From positions 434,001 to 498,000 of the forward strand of contig NZ_SCHN01000006.1 in the NCBI RefSeq assembly GCF_004120195.1: DNA of 64,000 nt. The letters are read 5' to 3'. A program made the translations under genes and the position numbers. The notes beneath the pieces are model-generated. The model was given only the letters and a program-made list of their open reading frames with translations, had not been told where the DNA came from and searched no databases. Below are positions 46,455 to 55,376 of the stretch, piece after piece (the first letter of the stretch is position 1; each line of letters begins with the position of its first letter). The stretch comes from Enterovibrio baiacu. Lineage in GTDB: Bacteria > Pseudomonadota > Gammaproteobacteria > Enterobacterales > Vibrionaceae.

Positions 46455-46479
46455 AAAGGCAGCGAACGCTGCCTTTTTT
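46455..46479 (+). terminator. terminator after the NhaC-like gene
   Basis: AAAGGCAGCGA-ACGCTGCCTTTTTT hairpin. It separates the transporter from the yjiHG-peptidase operon. Confidence 0.87.
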
Positions 46480-46707
46480 ACATCTCGCGAAAAGTGTTTA
46501 CATCCTTGTTTTAGCCCAAAAAATCCGCCACCACGACACGCCCGCTGATAGTAGATCACGATCACACATTCAACATTGCACCACGCGAAATCCCCACCAT
46601 TTAGTAGCACATATTGACCCCAATCAAAGTGCGGATTCCCTCGCAGAAGAGAATGGAGGCAGATTTCATTTTGCATACGCAAACACACTTAGCCCAAAGA
46701 GGTATCT

Positions 46708-47433
46708 ATGAGCACTCCTAGCGAGCAAACTCGCAAAGTTACTATCGGTAGTTACTTTGCCCTCGCCTTCGCCGTCGTTTTCTTTTCAGGATTACTCCAA
46801 TCTAACGAATGGTATGGCGTTTTTGATTTCACCACATTGAACGGTTCGTTCGGTAGCGTTGTTTACGGCGTCAACGAAACCGCTGACGGCATCCAAGCTG
46901 CAACGACCTCTATGCGTGGTAAAGGCGGTAGCGGTGCTCGTGACGGCTTCCTGTTCGCGTTAACACTGATCCCTACCGTGATGTTCGCACTGGGCATGAT
47001 CAACGTGCTTGAGCACTACGGTGCACTGGATGCTGCGCGTAAATTGCTTACACCTCTGCTTCGTCCATTGATGAACATACCTGGTAACACCGGTCTTGCG
47101 TTGATTGCATCGCTACAAAGTACCGATGCGGGTGCAGCCATGACACGTCAGCTAAAAGACGAGGGGCACCTTACCAAGCGTGAAGCAGATATTTTCACCA
47201 TGTTCCAGTTCTCTGCAGGTGCAGCGATCGTGAACTTCTTCTCATCAGGCGCGGTGCTGTTCACCCTGACACTGATGGACGGCTCTTTGGCCGTTTCTTC
47301 TTCTATCGGTCTCGCGGTTGCCGTGATGTTCGTATTCAAATTCGTGGGTGCAAACCTGTTCCGCGTTTACTTGAACATCACTGAAGGCAAAGAAGACAAA
47401 ACCGACAACGCGCTAACCGAGGAAAAAGCATAA
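46708..47433 (+). CDS. yjiH: YjiH-family inner membrane protein (nucleoside-recognition/Gate domain)
   Basis: Membrane protein of 241 aa with about five helices and a Gate-type nucleoside-recognition domain (NIPGNTGLALIASLQSTDAG). It resembles E. coli YjiH, a protein of unknown function always paired with YjiG. The pair resembles split carriers such as SpmA/SpmB. It is followed directly by yjiG, with the yjiH stop sharing a base with the yjiG start (TAATG). In E. coli, yjiGH lies beside iadA, a dipeptidase, and here an M20 peptidase follows. Confidence 0.85.
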   Translation: MSTPSEQTRKVTIGSYFALAFAVVFFSGLLQSNEWYGVFDFTTLNGSFGSVVYGVNETADGIQAATTSMRGKGGSGARDGFLFALTLIPTVMFALGMINVLEHYGALDAARKLLTPLLRPLMNIPGNTGLALIASLQSTDAGAAMTRQLKDEGHLTKREADIFTMFQFSAGAAIVNFFSSGAVLFTLTLMDGSLAVSSSIGLAVAVMFVFKFVGANLFRVYLNITEGKEDKTDNALTEEKA

Positions 47434-47894
47434 TGGCTGAAGCAAAAAAACCAATGGTGACGGATATTTTCGTAGAAGGCGCTAAGAAAGGCTGGAACAT
47501 CGCAACAACGTCAACCGTACCAAACGTTCTTATGGCATTCGTGATCATCAAAGCGCTGCAAATTACCGGCGCGCTAGATCTGATGGGCACCCTATTCTCT
47601 CCAGTGATGGCAGTGTTTGGTCTTCCAGGTGAAGCGGCGGCCGTGCTTATCGGCGCATGGATGTCGATGGGTGGTGCCGTGGGCGTTGTGATTAGCCTAT
47701 TTGACCAAGGCATCTTGAACGGCGAGCACATTGCGATTCTTGCCCCTGCAATCTACCTAATGGGTTCACAAGTTCAATACCTTGGCCGCATCCTTGGCCC
47801 AATCGGTACTGAAGGTCGCTACATCCCTGCCATGGTTATCATCTCAGTGATCAACGCCCTTGGCGCAATGTTGGTGATGAACATTCTGGTTTAA
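47433..47894 (+). CDS. yjiG: YjiG-family inner membrane protein (Gate domain)
   Basis: Membrane protein of 153 aa with about four helices and the Gate-domain segments VPGEAAAVLIGAWMSMGGAVG-like and APAIYLMGSQVQYLGRILG. Partner of YjiH, likely forming one transporter or channel complex with it. One-base overlap with yjiH shows coupled translation. The substrate is unknown; the peptidase neighbour suggests a peptide or amino-acid derivative. Confidence 0.85.
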   Translation: MAEAKKPMVTDIFVEGAKKGWNIATTSTVPNVLMAFVIIKALQITGALDLMGTLFSPVMAVFGLPGEAAAVLIGAWMSMGGAVGVVISLFDQGILNGEHIAILAPAIYLMGSQVQYLGRILGPIGTEGRYIPAMVIISVINALGAMLVMNILV

Positions 47895-47906
47895 CGCTTT
47901 TCTCTC

Positions 47907-47944
47907 ACGCCGAGCGCTTTTCTCATTCAATGAAGGCTCGGCGT
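47907..47944 (+). other. intercistronic hairpin between yjiG and the M20 peptidase
   Basis: ACGCCGAGC / GCTCGGCGT, a 9-bp perfect stem with a 20-base loop and no long T run. It may weaken read-through or protect the upstream mRNA. Confidence 0.55.
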
Positions 47945-47973
47945 TGCTTTCCAAACGGATTTCCGGAGTTGCT

Positions 47974-49098
47974 ATGAACTTTTCTCTGAACACCTATCTA
48001 GAAGAACTACGTCCCCTGATCAATGTAGATTGCGGCACATTGACTGTTGAAGGCATCGAAGTGATTGCCAACATCATGGCCGAAAAATACGAAGACATGG
48101 GCGGATGGAACATCAAACGTGTTGATTGTGGCATTGCTGGCGTGGGTCTTGAGATCCGCAACAAGCCTGAAGCAGAACACATCGATGTGATGCTGATTGG
48201 TCATATGGACACTGTTTTCCCTGTGGGCACAGCGGCTGAGCGCCCGATGAGCACTGATGAAAACCGCGCATACGGCCCAGGCGTTTCTGACATGAAATCA
48301 GGTCTTCTCAACGTGGTATACGCACTGCGTGAGCTGGATCTTACTGTTCGCGATGCGTTGTCTATCTGTGTTTGTATGAACCCAGATGAAGAAATTGGTT
48401 CTTTGCACTCTGAAGCATGGCTGAAATCCGTAGCAAAAGATGCACGTCACGTGCTCGTTGCTGAAGCTGCGCGTGCTGACGGCTCATTGGTAAAAGCACG
48501 CAAAGGCATGGCGCGTTACAGAATGACGTTCCATGGTAAAGCGGCGCACGCGGGCAATGAACCACAAAATGGCCGCAGTGCAATCACTGAGATGGCCAAT
48601 TGGATCCTAGCCTTGAACGCAATGACGGACTTCGAATCAGGCACCACCCTGAACGTGGGTGTTGTGAATGGCGGCGACGGTGCGAACATTGTTCCACAAC
48701 ACGCTGAAGCGGTTGTTGACGTGCGCTTCTGGGACAACGATGAATATGCGCGAGTAGATGCTAAAATCCGCGCATTGACGGAAACCCCGTTTGTTGATGG
48801 CGTCACCGTCTCTTTGGTGCGTGAAGCAACCAAACCTGCCATGGCACCGACGAGTAAAACCGAAAGCCTGATGGCGATGATCGAAGAAACCGGAAAAGAT
48901 CTGGGTATCGACATCACTTGGCAGGAAGTGGGCGGCGGCTCTGATGCGAACCTTACGGCCGTTTTAGGCGTACCAACCCTTGATGGTTTGGGGCCAATCG
49001 GTGCGGGCTTCCACAGCGATGCAGAATACCTTGAGCTTCACTCTATTGAGCCCCGCATCAAACTGCTGAAAGCAGTACTTGAGAAGTTGGCGAAGTAA
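47974..49098 (+). CDS. M20 family metallopeptidase (carboxypeptidase G2-like)
   Basis: Zn-dependent M20 exopeptidase of 374 aa. LIGHMDTVFPVG supplies the His and Asp ligands, YGPGVSDMKSG the bridging Asp, NPDEEIGS the catalytic Glu pair, and GAGFHSDAEYL the C-terminal His. FHGKAAHAGNEPQNGRSA is the dimerisation-domain motif of glutamate-carboxypeptidase types. ATG at 47974 (MNFSLNTYLEEL) with CGGAG upstream; an earlier in-frame start is unsupported. It likely removes a terminal residue such as glutamate from a peptide or acyl-amino acid. No signal peptide, so cytoplasmic. In one operon with yjiH-yjiG. Confidence 0.88.
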   Translation: MNFSLNTYLEELRPLINVDCGTLTVEGIEVIANIMAEKYEDMGGWNIKRVDCGIAGVGLEIRNKPEAEHIDVMLIGHMDTVFPVGTAAERPMSTDENRAYGPGVSDMKSGLLNVVYALRELDLTVRDALSICVCMNPDEEIGSLHSEAWLKSVAKDARHVLVAEAARADGSLVKARKGMARYRMTFHGKAAHAGNEPQNGRSAITEMANWILALNAMTDFESGTTLNVGVVNGGDGANIVPQHAEAVVDVRFWDNDEYARVDAKIRALTETPFVDGVTVSLVREATKPAMAPTSKTESLMAMIEETGKDLGIDITWQEVGGGSDANLTAVLGVPTLDGLGPIGAGFHSDAEYLELHSIEPRIKLLKAVLEKLAK

Positions 49099-49169
49099 GT
49101 ATTATCGCGGGTCTTCGCGCCTGCTCCGCGTCGACTCGATGCGGGCAGCTATTCGCAAACGTACAAATA

Positions 49170-49195
49170 AAAAAGGGGCGATATCGCCCCTTTTT
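49170..49195. terminator. bidirectional terminator between M20 peptidase and TRAP operon
   Basis: AAAAAGGGGCGAT / ATCGCCCCTTTTT perfect palindrome with A and T flanks. Confidence 0.88.
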
Positions 49196-49214
49196 ATCAT
49201 CTTTGGTCGTTACA

Positions 49215-50618
49215 TCAGGATTTATACCCTCGAAGTGAATCGAGATAATCCGGCAAGAACAACGATATCTGCGGAATGTAAGTGATCAGAATCAGGAAGA
49301 TCAGCAGCAGACCCAGCCAAGGCAGTGCCGCACGTATCGCCCACCCCATGCTTTCCCCCGTGATCCCCGCGGTCACAAACAAATTCAGCCCAACTGGTGG
49401 CGTTAACATCCCTATCTCCATGTTCACCACCATGATGATGCCAAGATGAATAGGGTCAATGCCAAGTTGCGTCGCGATAGGGAATAAGATCGGAGCCATG
49501 ATCAGCAAGATAGCTGATGGTTCCATGAAATTACCCGCAATCAACAGCAGGATGTTCACCACGATCAAGAAGCCCCACGCCGGCAATCCCCACGCTACAA
49601 TGGTTTCCGCAATGGTATGAGGAATGCGCTCCGTCGTTAACACATGCGCAAACAGCATGGCATTCGCAATGATGAAGAGCAGCATGATGCTGACTTTCGA
49701 CGCATCGCGAACCACGTTATTCACTTCTTTGTCGGTAAACGACTTGACCATCACCATCGGCAACGAAACAAGGTTTCTCAGCAACATGCTGGCTGTGCCT
49801 TCACCATCCCGACGCCAAGGCACATCTTTGAGCGGGCCAATGTCGCGATACCCCCACACACTGACGAGCCACGCGTAGACTGCAGCTACGGACGCAGCCT
49901 CAGTCGGGCTGGCAACACCGCCATAAATAGAACCGAGCACAATGATAATCAGCATGAGCCCACCAAGCGCCCGAAGCCCAGAGTGCATTAACGCGGCGAC
50001 ACCCGGAAATGGCTGTGAGGGAAGGCCTTTAATGCGCGCGACGATATAGATCGCCAGCATCAAAATGCCGCCCATCATCAAACCTGGGATAAAGCCCGCC
50101 ATGAACATGCGCGACGCTGATACTTCTGTTGCTGCGGCATACACCAACATCACGATAGAAGGTGGTATCAAAATACCCAAGGTGCCCGCATTCGCAATCA
50201 CACCGGCGGCAAACGCTTTGGGGTACCCTGCTTTCACCATGCCCACAATGACGATAGAGCCGATAGCAGCCACTGTAGCAGGAGAGCTGCCCGATACCGC
50301 CGCAAAGAGCATGCAGGCCATAACAGACGCCATGGCGAGGCCGCCTTTCACATGACCCACAGAATCAATGGCAAAATTAATCAGACGTCTTGCGACGCCA
50401 CCCGTTGAAAGGAAAGCCGATGAGAGAATGAAAAAAGGGATCGCCAACAAGGTGTAGTGTTCACTGGTGGCCTCAAACAGTTTCAAGGCAATGGATGCCA
50501 ATGAATCATTTGAAAACATCAAAATCGTTGCCACACTCGACAAACCGAGCGCGATAGCAATGGGCATACCCATGAACATACAAAGGAAAAGCAATCCAAA
50601 TAGTGCTGCAATGGTCAT
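49215..50618 (-). CDS. dctM: TRAP transporter large permease DctM
   Basis: Twelve-helix membrane subunit of a tripartite ATP-independent periplasmic transporter, 467 aa. Conserved DctM segments are seen: GSSPATVAAIGSIVIVGMVKAGY near the scoop-like region and VVNMEIGMLTPPVGLNLFVT near the C-terminus. It is driven by the sodium gradient. Its start overlaps the end of dctQ by 4 bases. DctPQM of this type carries C4-dicarboxylates. Confidence 0.92.
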   Translation of the reverse strand: MTIAALFGLLFLCMFMGMPIAIALGLSSVATILMFSNDSLASIALKLFEATSEHYTLLAIPFFILSSAFLSTGGVARRLINFAIDSVGHVKGGLAMASVMACMLFAAVSGSSPATVAAIGSIVIVGMVKAGYPKAFAAGVIANAGTLGILIPPSIVMLVYAAATEVSASRMFMAGFIPGLMMGGILMLAIYIVARIKGLPSQPFPGVAALMHSGLRALGGLMLIIIVLGSIYGGVASPTEAASVAAVYAWLVSVWGYRDIGPLKDVPWRRDGEGTASMLLRNLVSLPMVMVKSFTDKEVNNVVRDASKVSIMLLFIIANAMLFAHVLTTERIPHTIAETIVAWGLPAWGFLIVVNILLLIAGNFMEPSAILLIMAPILFPIATQLGIDPIHLGIIMVVNMEIGMLTPPVGLNLFVTAGITGESMGWAIRAALPWLGLLLIFLILITYIPQISLFLPDYLDSLRGYKS

Positions 50619-51184
50619 TTGTTTTGCCCCTCCTTAGCGTCGTATTCATCTTCAAGCTCTTGCGCCAAATGCATGCTTTCTTTCGCTTCATCATGGAAAC
50701 CAAAGCCCGCGCGTTTTCCAGTCCATACTTCATAGCCCAAGCTGCATACGCGCAATGCCAGAAGTGCAAAGCCAAATATCAGACACGACATGGCTTTCCA
50801 TTTTTCAATCGGCATGTCTTCCATTTCAATGCCAATCATTTTCATTTTGCTCAGGTAGATCCAAGACCCGTACAGAAAGAGTCCGCAATACACTAGGCAC
50901 CCACCTAGCGCTACCAACGTTACGGTCTTTTGCATGCCAACGGGTAAGTGCTTCACCAGCGCATCCACACCAATATGCGCGCCCTCTCGTAGCCCCCACG
51001 ACGCGCCCATCAACACCAACCATGCTGACATGTACAAAGTAAGCTCTTGCGCCCAAAGCAGACCTTCGTTAAAGAAGAACCGCAAAATCACTTCGAAAAA
51101 TACCAACAAGGTCATCGCCACCAGCAACAAGCCAATGCCGGCTTCCTCAAAGCGGTGTAAAAACTGAACCATGTTCCACTCCAA
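50615..51184 (-). CDS. dctQ: TRAP transporter small permease DctQ
   Basis: Four-helix small subunit of the TRAP transporter, 189 aa, partner of DctM. It begins MEWNMVQFLHRFEEAGIGLL; WAQELTLYMSAWLVLMGAS is the typical family segment. The acidic C-terminal tail faces the cytoplasm. It lies between dctP and dctM, with a hairpin just upstream. Confidence 0.9.
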   Translation of the reverse strand: MEWNMVQFLHRFEEAGIGLLLVAMTLLVFFEVILRFFFNEGLLWAQELTLYMSAWLVLMGASWGLREGAHIGVDALVKHLPVGMQKTVTLVALGGCLVYCGLFLYGSWIYLSKMKMIGIEMEDMPIEKWKAMSCLIFGFALLALRVCSLGYEVWTGKRAGFGFHDEAKESMHLAQELEDEYDAKEGQNK

Positions 51185-51189
51185 ACATC

Positions 51190-51216
51190 AAAAAGCCCGA
51201 CATGTTAAGTCGGGCT
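51190..51216 (-). terminator. attenuating hairpin between dctP and dctQ
   Basis: On the minus strand AGCCCGAC / GTCGGGCT with a 7-base loop, followed by TTTTTGATG. It resembles a leaky terminator that would let the binding protein be made in excess over the permeases. Confidence 0.7.
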
Positions 51217-51224
51217 AAAACAAC

Positions 51225-52211
51225 TTACTGGTTTGAGGCAACCGCAGCGTCAATCAGCGATTGACCTATTTGTTCTTGGAACTCACCCCAGACAGGTTTC
51301 ATGACTTCAACCCATTGCTGGCGCTCAGCATCAGTGAGTGTGATCACTTGGCTACGCCCCGAATCAATGATGTTTTGGCGATCTTTCATGCCTTTTTCAT
51401 TCGCGATTTGGTTACCGTGTGCAACGGCTTCATCCAACGCTTTTTTCAGCACATCGCGGTCGGCATCAGGCAAGCCTGCCCAGAACTCATTTGATGTCGT
51501 CACCATGTAATCCAGCACGCCGTGGTTGGATTCAGTGATATAAGGTTGAACTTCAAAGAATTTCTTCGAATAGATGTTTGACCAAGTATTTTCCTGACCG
51601 TCAATCGCGCGCGTTTGCAGCAAGGTAAACACTTCAGAAAACGGCTTTTTCAGCGGTACGGCATCTACCGCTTCAAATTGCGCCGCCAGTACGTCAGAAC
51701 TCATGATGCGGAATTTCTTGCCGTCAGCATCTGAAGGCACACGCAGTGGGTCGTTCGCTGACAATTGCTTTAAGCCATTGTGCAGGTAACCAAGCCCCGT
51801 CAAGCCTTTGCCTTGCACCGACTTCAGTAGCGCTTGTCCCGCTTCGCTTCGTTGAAAACGATCAACCGCTTCCATGTCCTTGAACAAGAATGGGAGATCA
51901 TAAATTTGGAGTTGTTTGGTGTATTTGGAGAACTTAGAGAGAGATGGGGCAATAAACTGTACGTCTCCAAGGATCAGCGCTTCCATTTCTTTACCGTCAC
52001 CGAACAGTTGTGAATTGGGGTACACCTCAACCACATATTTATCGCCGATGCGCTCAGCCACGAGATCTCTGAATTTAAGCGCCATTTGGCCTTTGGGTGT
52101 GTTCTCAGCCACCACGTGAGAAAATTTTATGGTGTCGGGAGCCGCATGTGCACCAGCAACCATGCCCACACACAGTGCGATGGCGGAAGCCATCTTTTGA
52201 AGGTTTTTCAT
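51225..52211 (-). CDS. dctP: TRAP transporter substrate-binding protein DctP
   Basis: Periplasmic binding protein of 328 aa from the ATG at 52211 (MKNLQKMASAIALCVGMVAG), preceded by AAGAGGAC. The signal peptide ends at AHA; the longer frame from 52244 would spoil it. IKFSHVVAENTPKG, VYPNSQLFGD and the arginine segment KKFRIMSS match C4-dicarboxylate DctP proteins; that Arg anchors the substrate carboxylate. First gene of dctPQM. No dctBD regulator is in the window. Confidence 0.93.
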   Translation of the reverse strand: MKNLQKMASAIALCVGMVAGAHAAPDTIKFSHVVAENTPKGQMALKFRDLVAERIGDKYVVEVYPNSQLFGDGKEMEALILGDVQFIAPSLSKFSKYTKQLQIYDLPFLFKDMEAVDRFQRSEAGQALLKSVQGKGLTGLGYLHNGLKQLSANDPLRVPSDADGKKFRIMSSDVLAAQFEAVDAVPLKKPFSEVFTLLQTRAIDGQENTWSNIYSKKFFEVQPYITESNHGVLDYMVTTSNEFWAGLPDADRDVLKKALDEAVAHGNQIANEKGMKDRQNIIDSGRSQVITLTDAERQQWVEVMKPVWGEFQEQIGQSLIDAAVASNQ

Positions 52212-52301
52212 AGAATGTCCTCTTCTTCCTACCTTGATAAACATTCACACAGAGAATGTTTGCTTTCCCTTTAATCAGTAGCGCAAGGAAGATGAGGGTT
52301 A

Positions 52302-52386
52302 AATGCGGTGAAACATTTAATTAACAATCAAGAAACAAAACTGAGAGATCGAAATTGGGAAAGGGGTGAATTTCCACCCATTTCCC
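52302..52386. repeat. inverted repeats between ygbA and dctP
   Basis: TAAATG / CATTTA arms at 52302-52320 and GGGAAAGGGGTG / CACCCATTTCCC at 52357-52386 (one mismatch in 12). The first sits upstream of dctP and could be an operator; the second could end the ygbA transcript. Neither role is proven. Confidence 0.4.
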
Positions 52387-52441
52387 ATTCTAAGAAAGAA
52401 GACAATGAAGACGCGTACTTAACCGTTAAGCAGCGGTGAAA

Positions 52442-52771
52442 TTACTGCGGTTGGAAGAGGCCATGCATGTAATGGCGAGCGATGATGAACGGAATACGCC
52501 AGCGAATTTTAGGCTCAGCCCATCGAACGATGTGGTTGATTTCCAGTCGCTTCGCATCGGGATAACATTGACGATGACACTCACGACAAGACGCATTCCC
52601 CATTTGAGTAGCACACTGGGTGTATCGCGCTTCTTCAAAGGCAATCAAGGCAGAACACTGAGGACAAAGTTGGCTGCCACGGTGAATGTGCTTGCAATAA
52701 TATGTCGTCATCGCGCGAACGAGCCACAGAGGCTGGCGTCGTTGGGTTGACGTTACAGATACAGTATTCAT
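52442..52771 (-). CDS. ygbA: YgbA-family (nitrous-oxide-stimulated-promoter) protein
   Basis: Cysteine-rich small protein of up to 109 aa. The pattern YYCKHIHRGSQLCPQCSAL...CRECHRQCY...VVRWAEPKIRWR-like matches E. coli YgbA, a protein of unknown biochemical role whose gene responds to nitrosative stress. It has paired CxxC-type cysteines that could bind metal or a cluster. The start is uncertain: 52771 lacks a clear ribosome binding site, and ATG 52711 would remove 20 residues. An FNR-like site lies 37 bases upstream of the longer start. Cytoplasmic. Confidence 0.8.
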   Translation of the reverse strand: MNTVSVTSTQRRQPLWLVRAMTTYYCKHIHRGSQLCPQCSALIAFEEARYTQCATQMGNASCRECHRQCYPDAKRLEINHIVRWAEPKIRWRIPFIIARHYMHGLFQPQ

Positions 52772-52807
52772 AGGCGCGCTATTTTGCTCGCGCGCGGCGA
52801 AAAACCA

Positions 52808-52821
52808 TTGACCCAGATCAA
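52808..52821 (-). promoter_or_regulatory. FNR-like site upstream of ygbA
   Basis: TTGAC-CCAG-ATCAA differs from the FNR consensus TTGAT-N4-ATCAA at one base. Anaerobic or nitrosative-stress control of ygbA would suit the family. A start site about 41 bases downstream would leave almost no leader before 52771, which slightly favours the shorter start. Confidence 0.6.
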
Positions 52822-52856
52822 GTTAATTGTTCGGTATCGATTGCTCTGCCATCAAT

Positions 52857-55376
52857 TTACGATTCAAATTCACGAGACATGACTTTAATGCACGCTGAGT
52901 AGATATCATTTTCACGCAATGGTTTTCCGATATGCCCTTGCATGCCATTGCTGATACAACGCCAAATATCATCTTTCAGCACGTTCGCCGTCATCGCGAC
53001 AATCGGTGTACTTTGATTCATATTTTGCGATGCGCGGATCTGGCGCGTTGCCTCTAAACCATCCATTCGTGGCATTTGGATATCCATGAAAATGATGTCG
53101 TAGCTGCGTGATGCTGCTTTCTCCAGCGCAGCTACACCGTCTTTTGCGATATCAATGGAGAAGCCAAGTTTAGACAACATTTTCTCTGCAATCATGCGAT
53201 TAATGGCATTATCTTCCACCAACAAACACTGTTTTCCCAAGAACGCATCGAGATGTTGGCTGATCAATTCCTGCGCCGTTTCGCTCGACACGTCGTTCTC
53301 GATTTGAAGCGGCAAAGAAACATCAAATTGGCTACCTCGTCCAACCTTGCTCGCGATGGAAATGACGCCCCCCATCAAATCAACCAATTGCTTTGTAATC
53401 GCAAGGCCGAGGCCAGATCCACCAAATCGGCGTGTGGTTGATGCATCCGCTTGCTGGAATTCATCAAAGATCAGTTTGTACTTGTCTGACGGAATGCCCA
53501 CCCCTGTGTCCGTAACTCGCAGCACGACACCGGAATACAAGCCACCTTGCTTACTCACACAAATTTTCAACTTCACCAAGCCAGTCTCAGTGAATTTCAG
53601 CGCATTAGACACCAAGTTCAACATCACTTGTTCAATACGGTGAGCATCTCCCATAAAGCGGCGCGGGCAATGCTCATCAAACTCATACTCAAAACAAAGT
53701 TGCGGCTTGTCTTTGATCGTTGGCAACATCAAATCATGCACATAACGCCCAACTTGCTCTAGGTCGAACGGCGCTTCTTCCAGTTTCAGGTGATTCGATT
53801 CCATCTTACTGAAATCAAGAATGTTATTGATAAGCGACATTAGGCCACGGGAAGAGTGAGCAATCACTGACAAGTATTCTGCCTGTTTGCCCGTCATCGG
53901 CTCGTCCTGCATCAAAGAGGTTGCACCCAGGATCCCATTCATTGGGGTACGGATTTCATGGCTGATATTCGCGAGAAACAGTTGCTTGGCGCGCGCAGCA
54001 TCTAACGCTTTCTCCCGCGCATCCACAAGATCGGTACTGATGTCATTAAACTCTCGCACCAGCATACCCAGCTCATCTTGCTCCATGTAGTCAATCGGCG
54101 AGAACGGCCCATCACCACGTTGTTCAATCAACGCAAGTCGCACTTTGGCCATGGGTCTAACAACGTAAAAGTGAATCGCCGCGTAAGTCACGCCCACCAG
54201 CAAAATCCCCACCAATGCCATCGCGAAGAACAAATCGTTCTTTAAGGTTGTGGCTTCGACCAGCAGTAATCGTTCCGGCAGCGCACCGACGAGCATCCAG
54301 TTAGATCCCGGTAAAATGCGCCCAAACACCAAGGTGGGTTCTTGAAGCATGGGGTCGTTTTGCAGGCGGTGGGTAAAGAGCCTTTCTGAGCCTTTAAACA
54401 CGGTTTCATCCGGCACCATTTCTGACGCAATCGACAGCGCATAGCCAATGTCGATGTCCGGTGAAGATTGCACCATGGATCTCGCGAGGGATTGTAGCCT
54501 TTGGTTGCTTTGGCGCACGAGGCGGTCACCTTGTGTCGCCACACTGATCACTAAAGCCAGTTCAGAAAATTGTGGGTCACTGGCAGCAATTTCACGCGTG
54601 GTAGGCAAAGGGCCAAACTTAGGGTTGCCTTTCGTCACCGACTCCGCATCTGACATTAAGCGCCCACTTCGGTCAAACATGGCAAGGTAACCACCGAGCT
54701 TTTGTCCACTGCGGGTTAAGAAAGCTTGAAGCTCTGCCAAGCGCACATCGATGGTCACAACGCCAAAGAAAACGCCATCAGAGTATATCGGTACGCTGCA
54801 CGTCACCATGGGCTCTTGCGTGTAAGGGTCGATGTAAGCCCGAGACCAATACGCAGAGCCCGGCACAGACCAGCGAGCTGGCGCGTACCATTCTTCGATT
54901 TGGTAAGGACGCGCAGATTCGTCGTTATAGTCAGTGACACGTCGATAAGAGCCGTCATCGTTGAAAGCGATAAATACGGAGGCTTTCGATCTAGACGGGT
55001 TATAGAGATAAGGTTCAGGCCAGAAACCACCACTGGCAACCACATTTCTGATGTTCGCATTACTTAGCAGCGTCGCGAGTTTTTGTTCAATCTGGGCTTC
55101 AGTGTCATCGACAGACAGAACATCGGCAATGGTGAGGGCAACCGTTCCGATGTTGTTTGAGAGTTGTCCAAGGCTTTGTGCGACGGTTTCCACCTGTGCT
55201 TCAACACGCTGATTGGCACTATCACGAACCATGCTATCACCCGTGGTTTCCAGCACATAAACAATGGATACCACCACGACCGCCAGCATAAGCCCGAGGA
55301 TCCACAGTGCTTTGACGCTGATCGTTTTGTACCAAGGAATATCGTTTTTAAACACGGGCCGAGCCTCAGGAAGCAA
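52857..55376 (-). CDS. hybrid sensor histidine kinase (Cache, HAMP, HisKA, HATPase, REC)
   Basis: Membrane-bound hybrid kinase of 839 aa. TM1 (about 22-45), periplasmic Cache-type sensor (about 50-375, with FWPEPYLYNPSR and RPYQIEEWY motifs), TM2 (about 380-400), HAMP (400-455), HisKA with FLANISHEIRTPMNG (His473), HATPase with the DTGVGIP and GGSGLGLAITKQL boxes, and a C-terminal receiver with IIFMDIQMPRMDG (Asp765). No Hpt domain is present. The 5' end overlaps the upstream Hpt gene by 11 bases, so the two work together. The ligand is unknown. Confidence 0.92.
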   Translation of the reverse strand: MLPEARPVFKNDIPWYKTISVKALWILGLMLAVVVVSIVYVLETTGDSMVRDSANQRVEAQVETVAQSLGQLSNNIGTVALTIADVLSVDDTEAQIEQKLATLLSNANIRNVVASGGFWPEPYLYNPSRSKASVFIAFNDDGSYRRVTDYNDESARPYQIEEWYAPARWSVPGSAYWSRAYIDPYTQEPMVTCSVPIYSDGVFFGVVTIDVRLAELQAFLTRSGQKLGGYLAMFDRSGRLMSDAESVTKGNPKFGPLPTTREIAASDPQFSELALVISVATQGDRLVRQSNQRLQSLARSMVQSSPDIDIGYALSIASEMVPDETVFKGSERLFTHRLQNDPMLQEPTLVFGRILPGSNWMLVGALPERLLLVEATTLKNDLFFAMALVGILLVGVTYAAIHFYVVRPMAKVRLALIEQRGDGPFSPIDYMEQDELGMLVREFNDISTDLVDAREKALDAARAKQLFLANISHEIRTPMNGILGATSLMQDEPMTGKQAEYLSVIAHSSRGLMSLINNILDFSKMESNHLKLEEAPFDLEQVGRYVHDLMLPTIKDKPQLCFEYEFDEHCPRRFMGDAHRIEQVMLNLVSNALKFTETGLVKLKICVSKQGGLYSGVVLRVTDTGVGIPSDKYKLIFDEFQQADASTTRRFGGSGLGLAITKQLVDLMGGVISIASKVGRGSQFDVSLPLQIENDVSSETAQELISQHLDAFLGKQCLLVEDNAINRMIAEKMLSKLGFSIDIAKDGVAALEKAASRSYDIIFMDIQMPRMDGLEATRQIRASQNMNQSTPIVAMTANVLKDDIWRCISNGMQGHIGKPLRENDIYSACIKVMSREFES

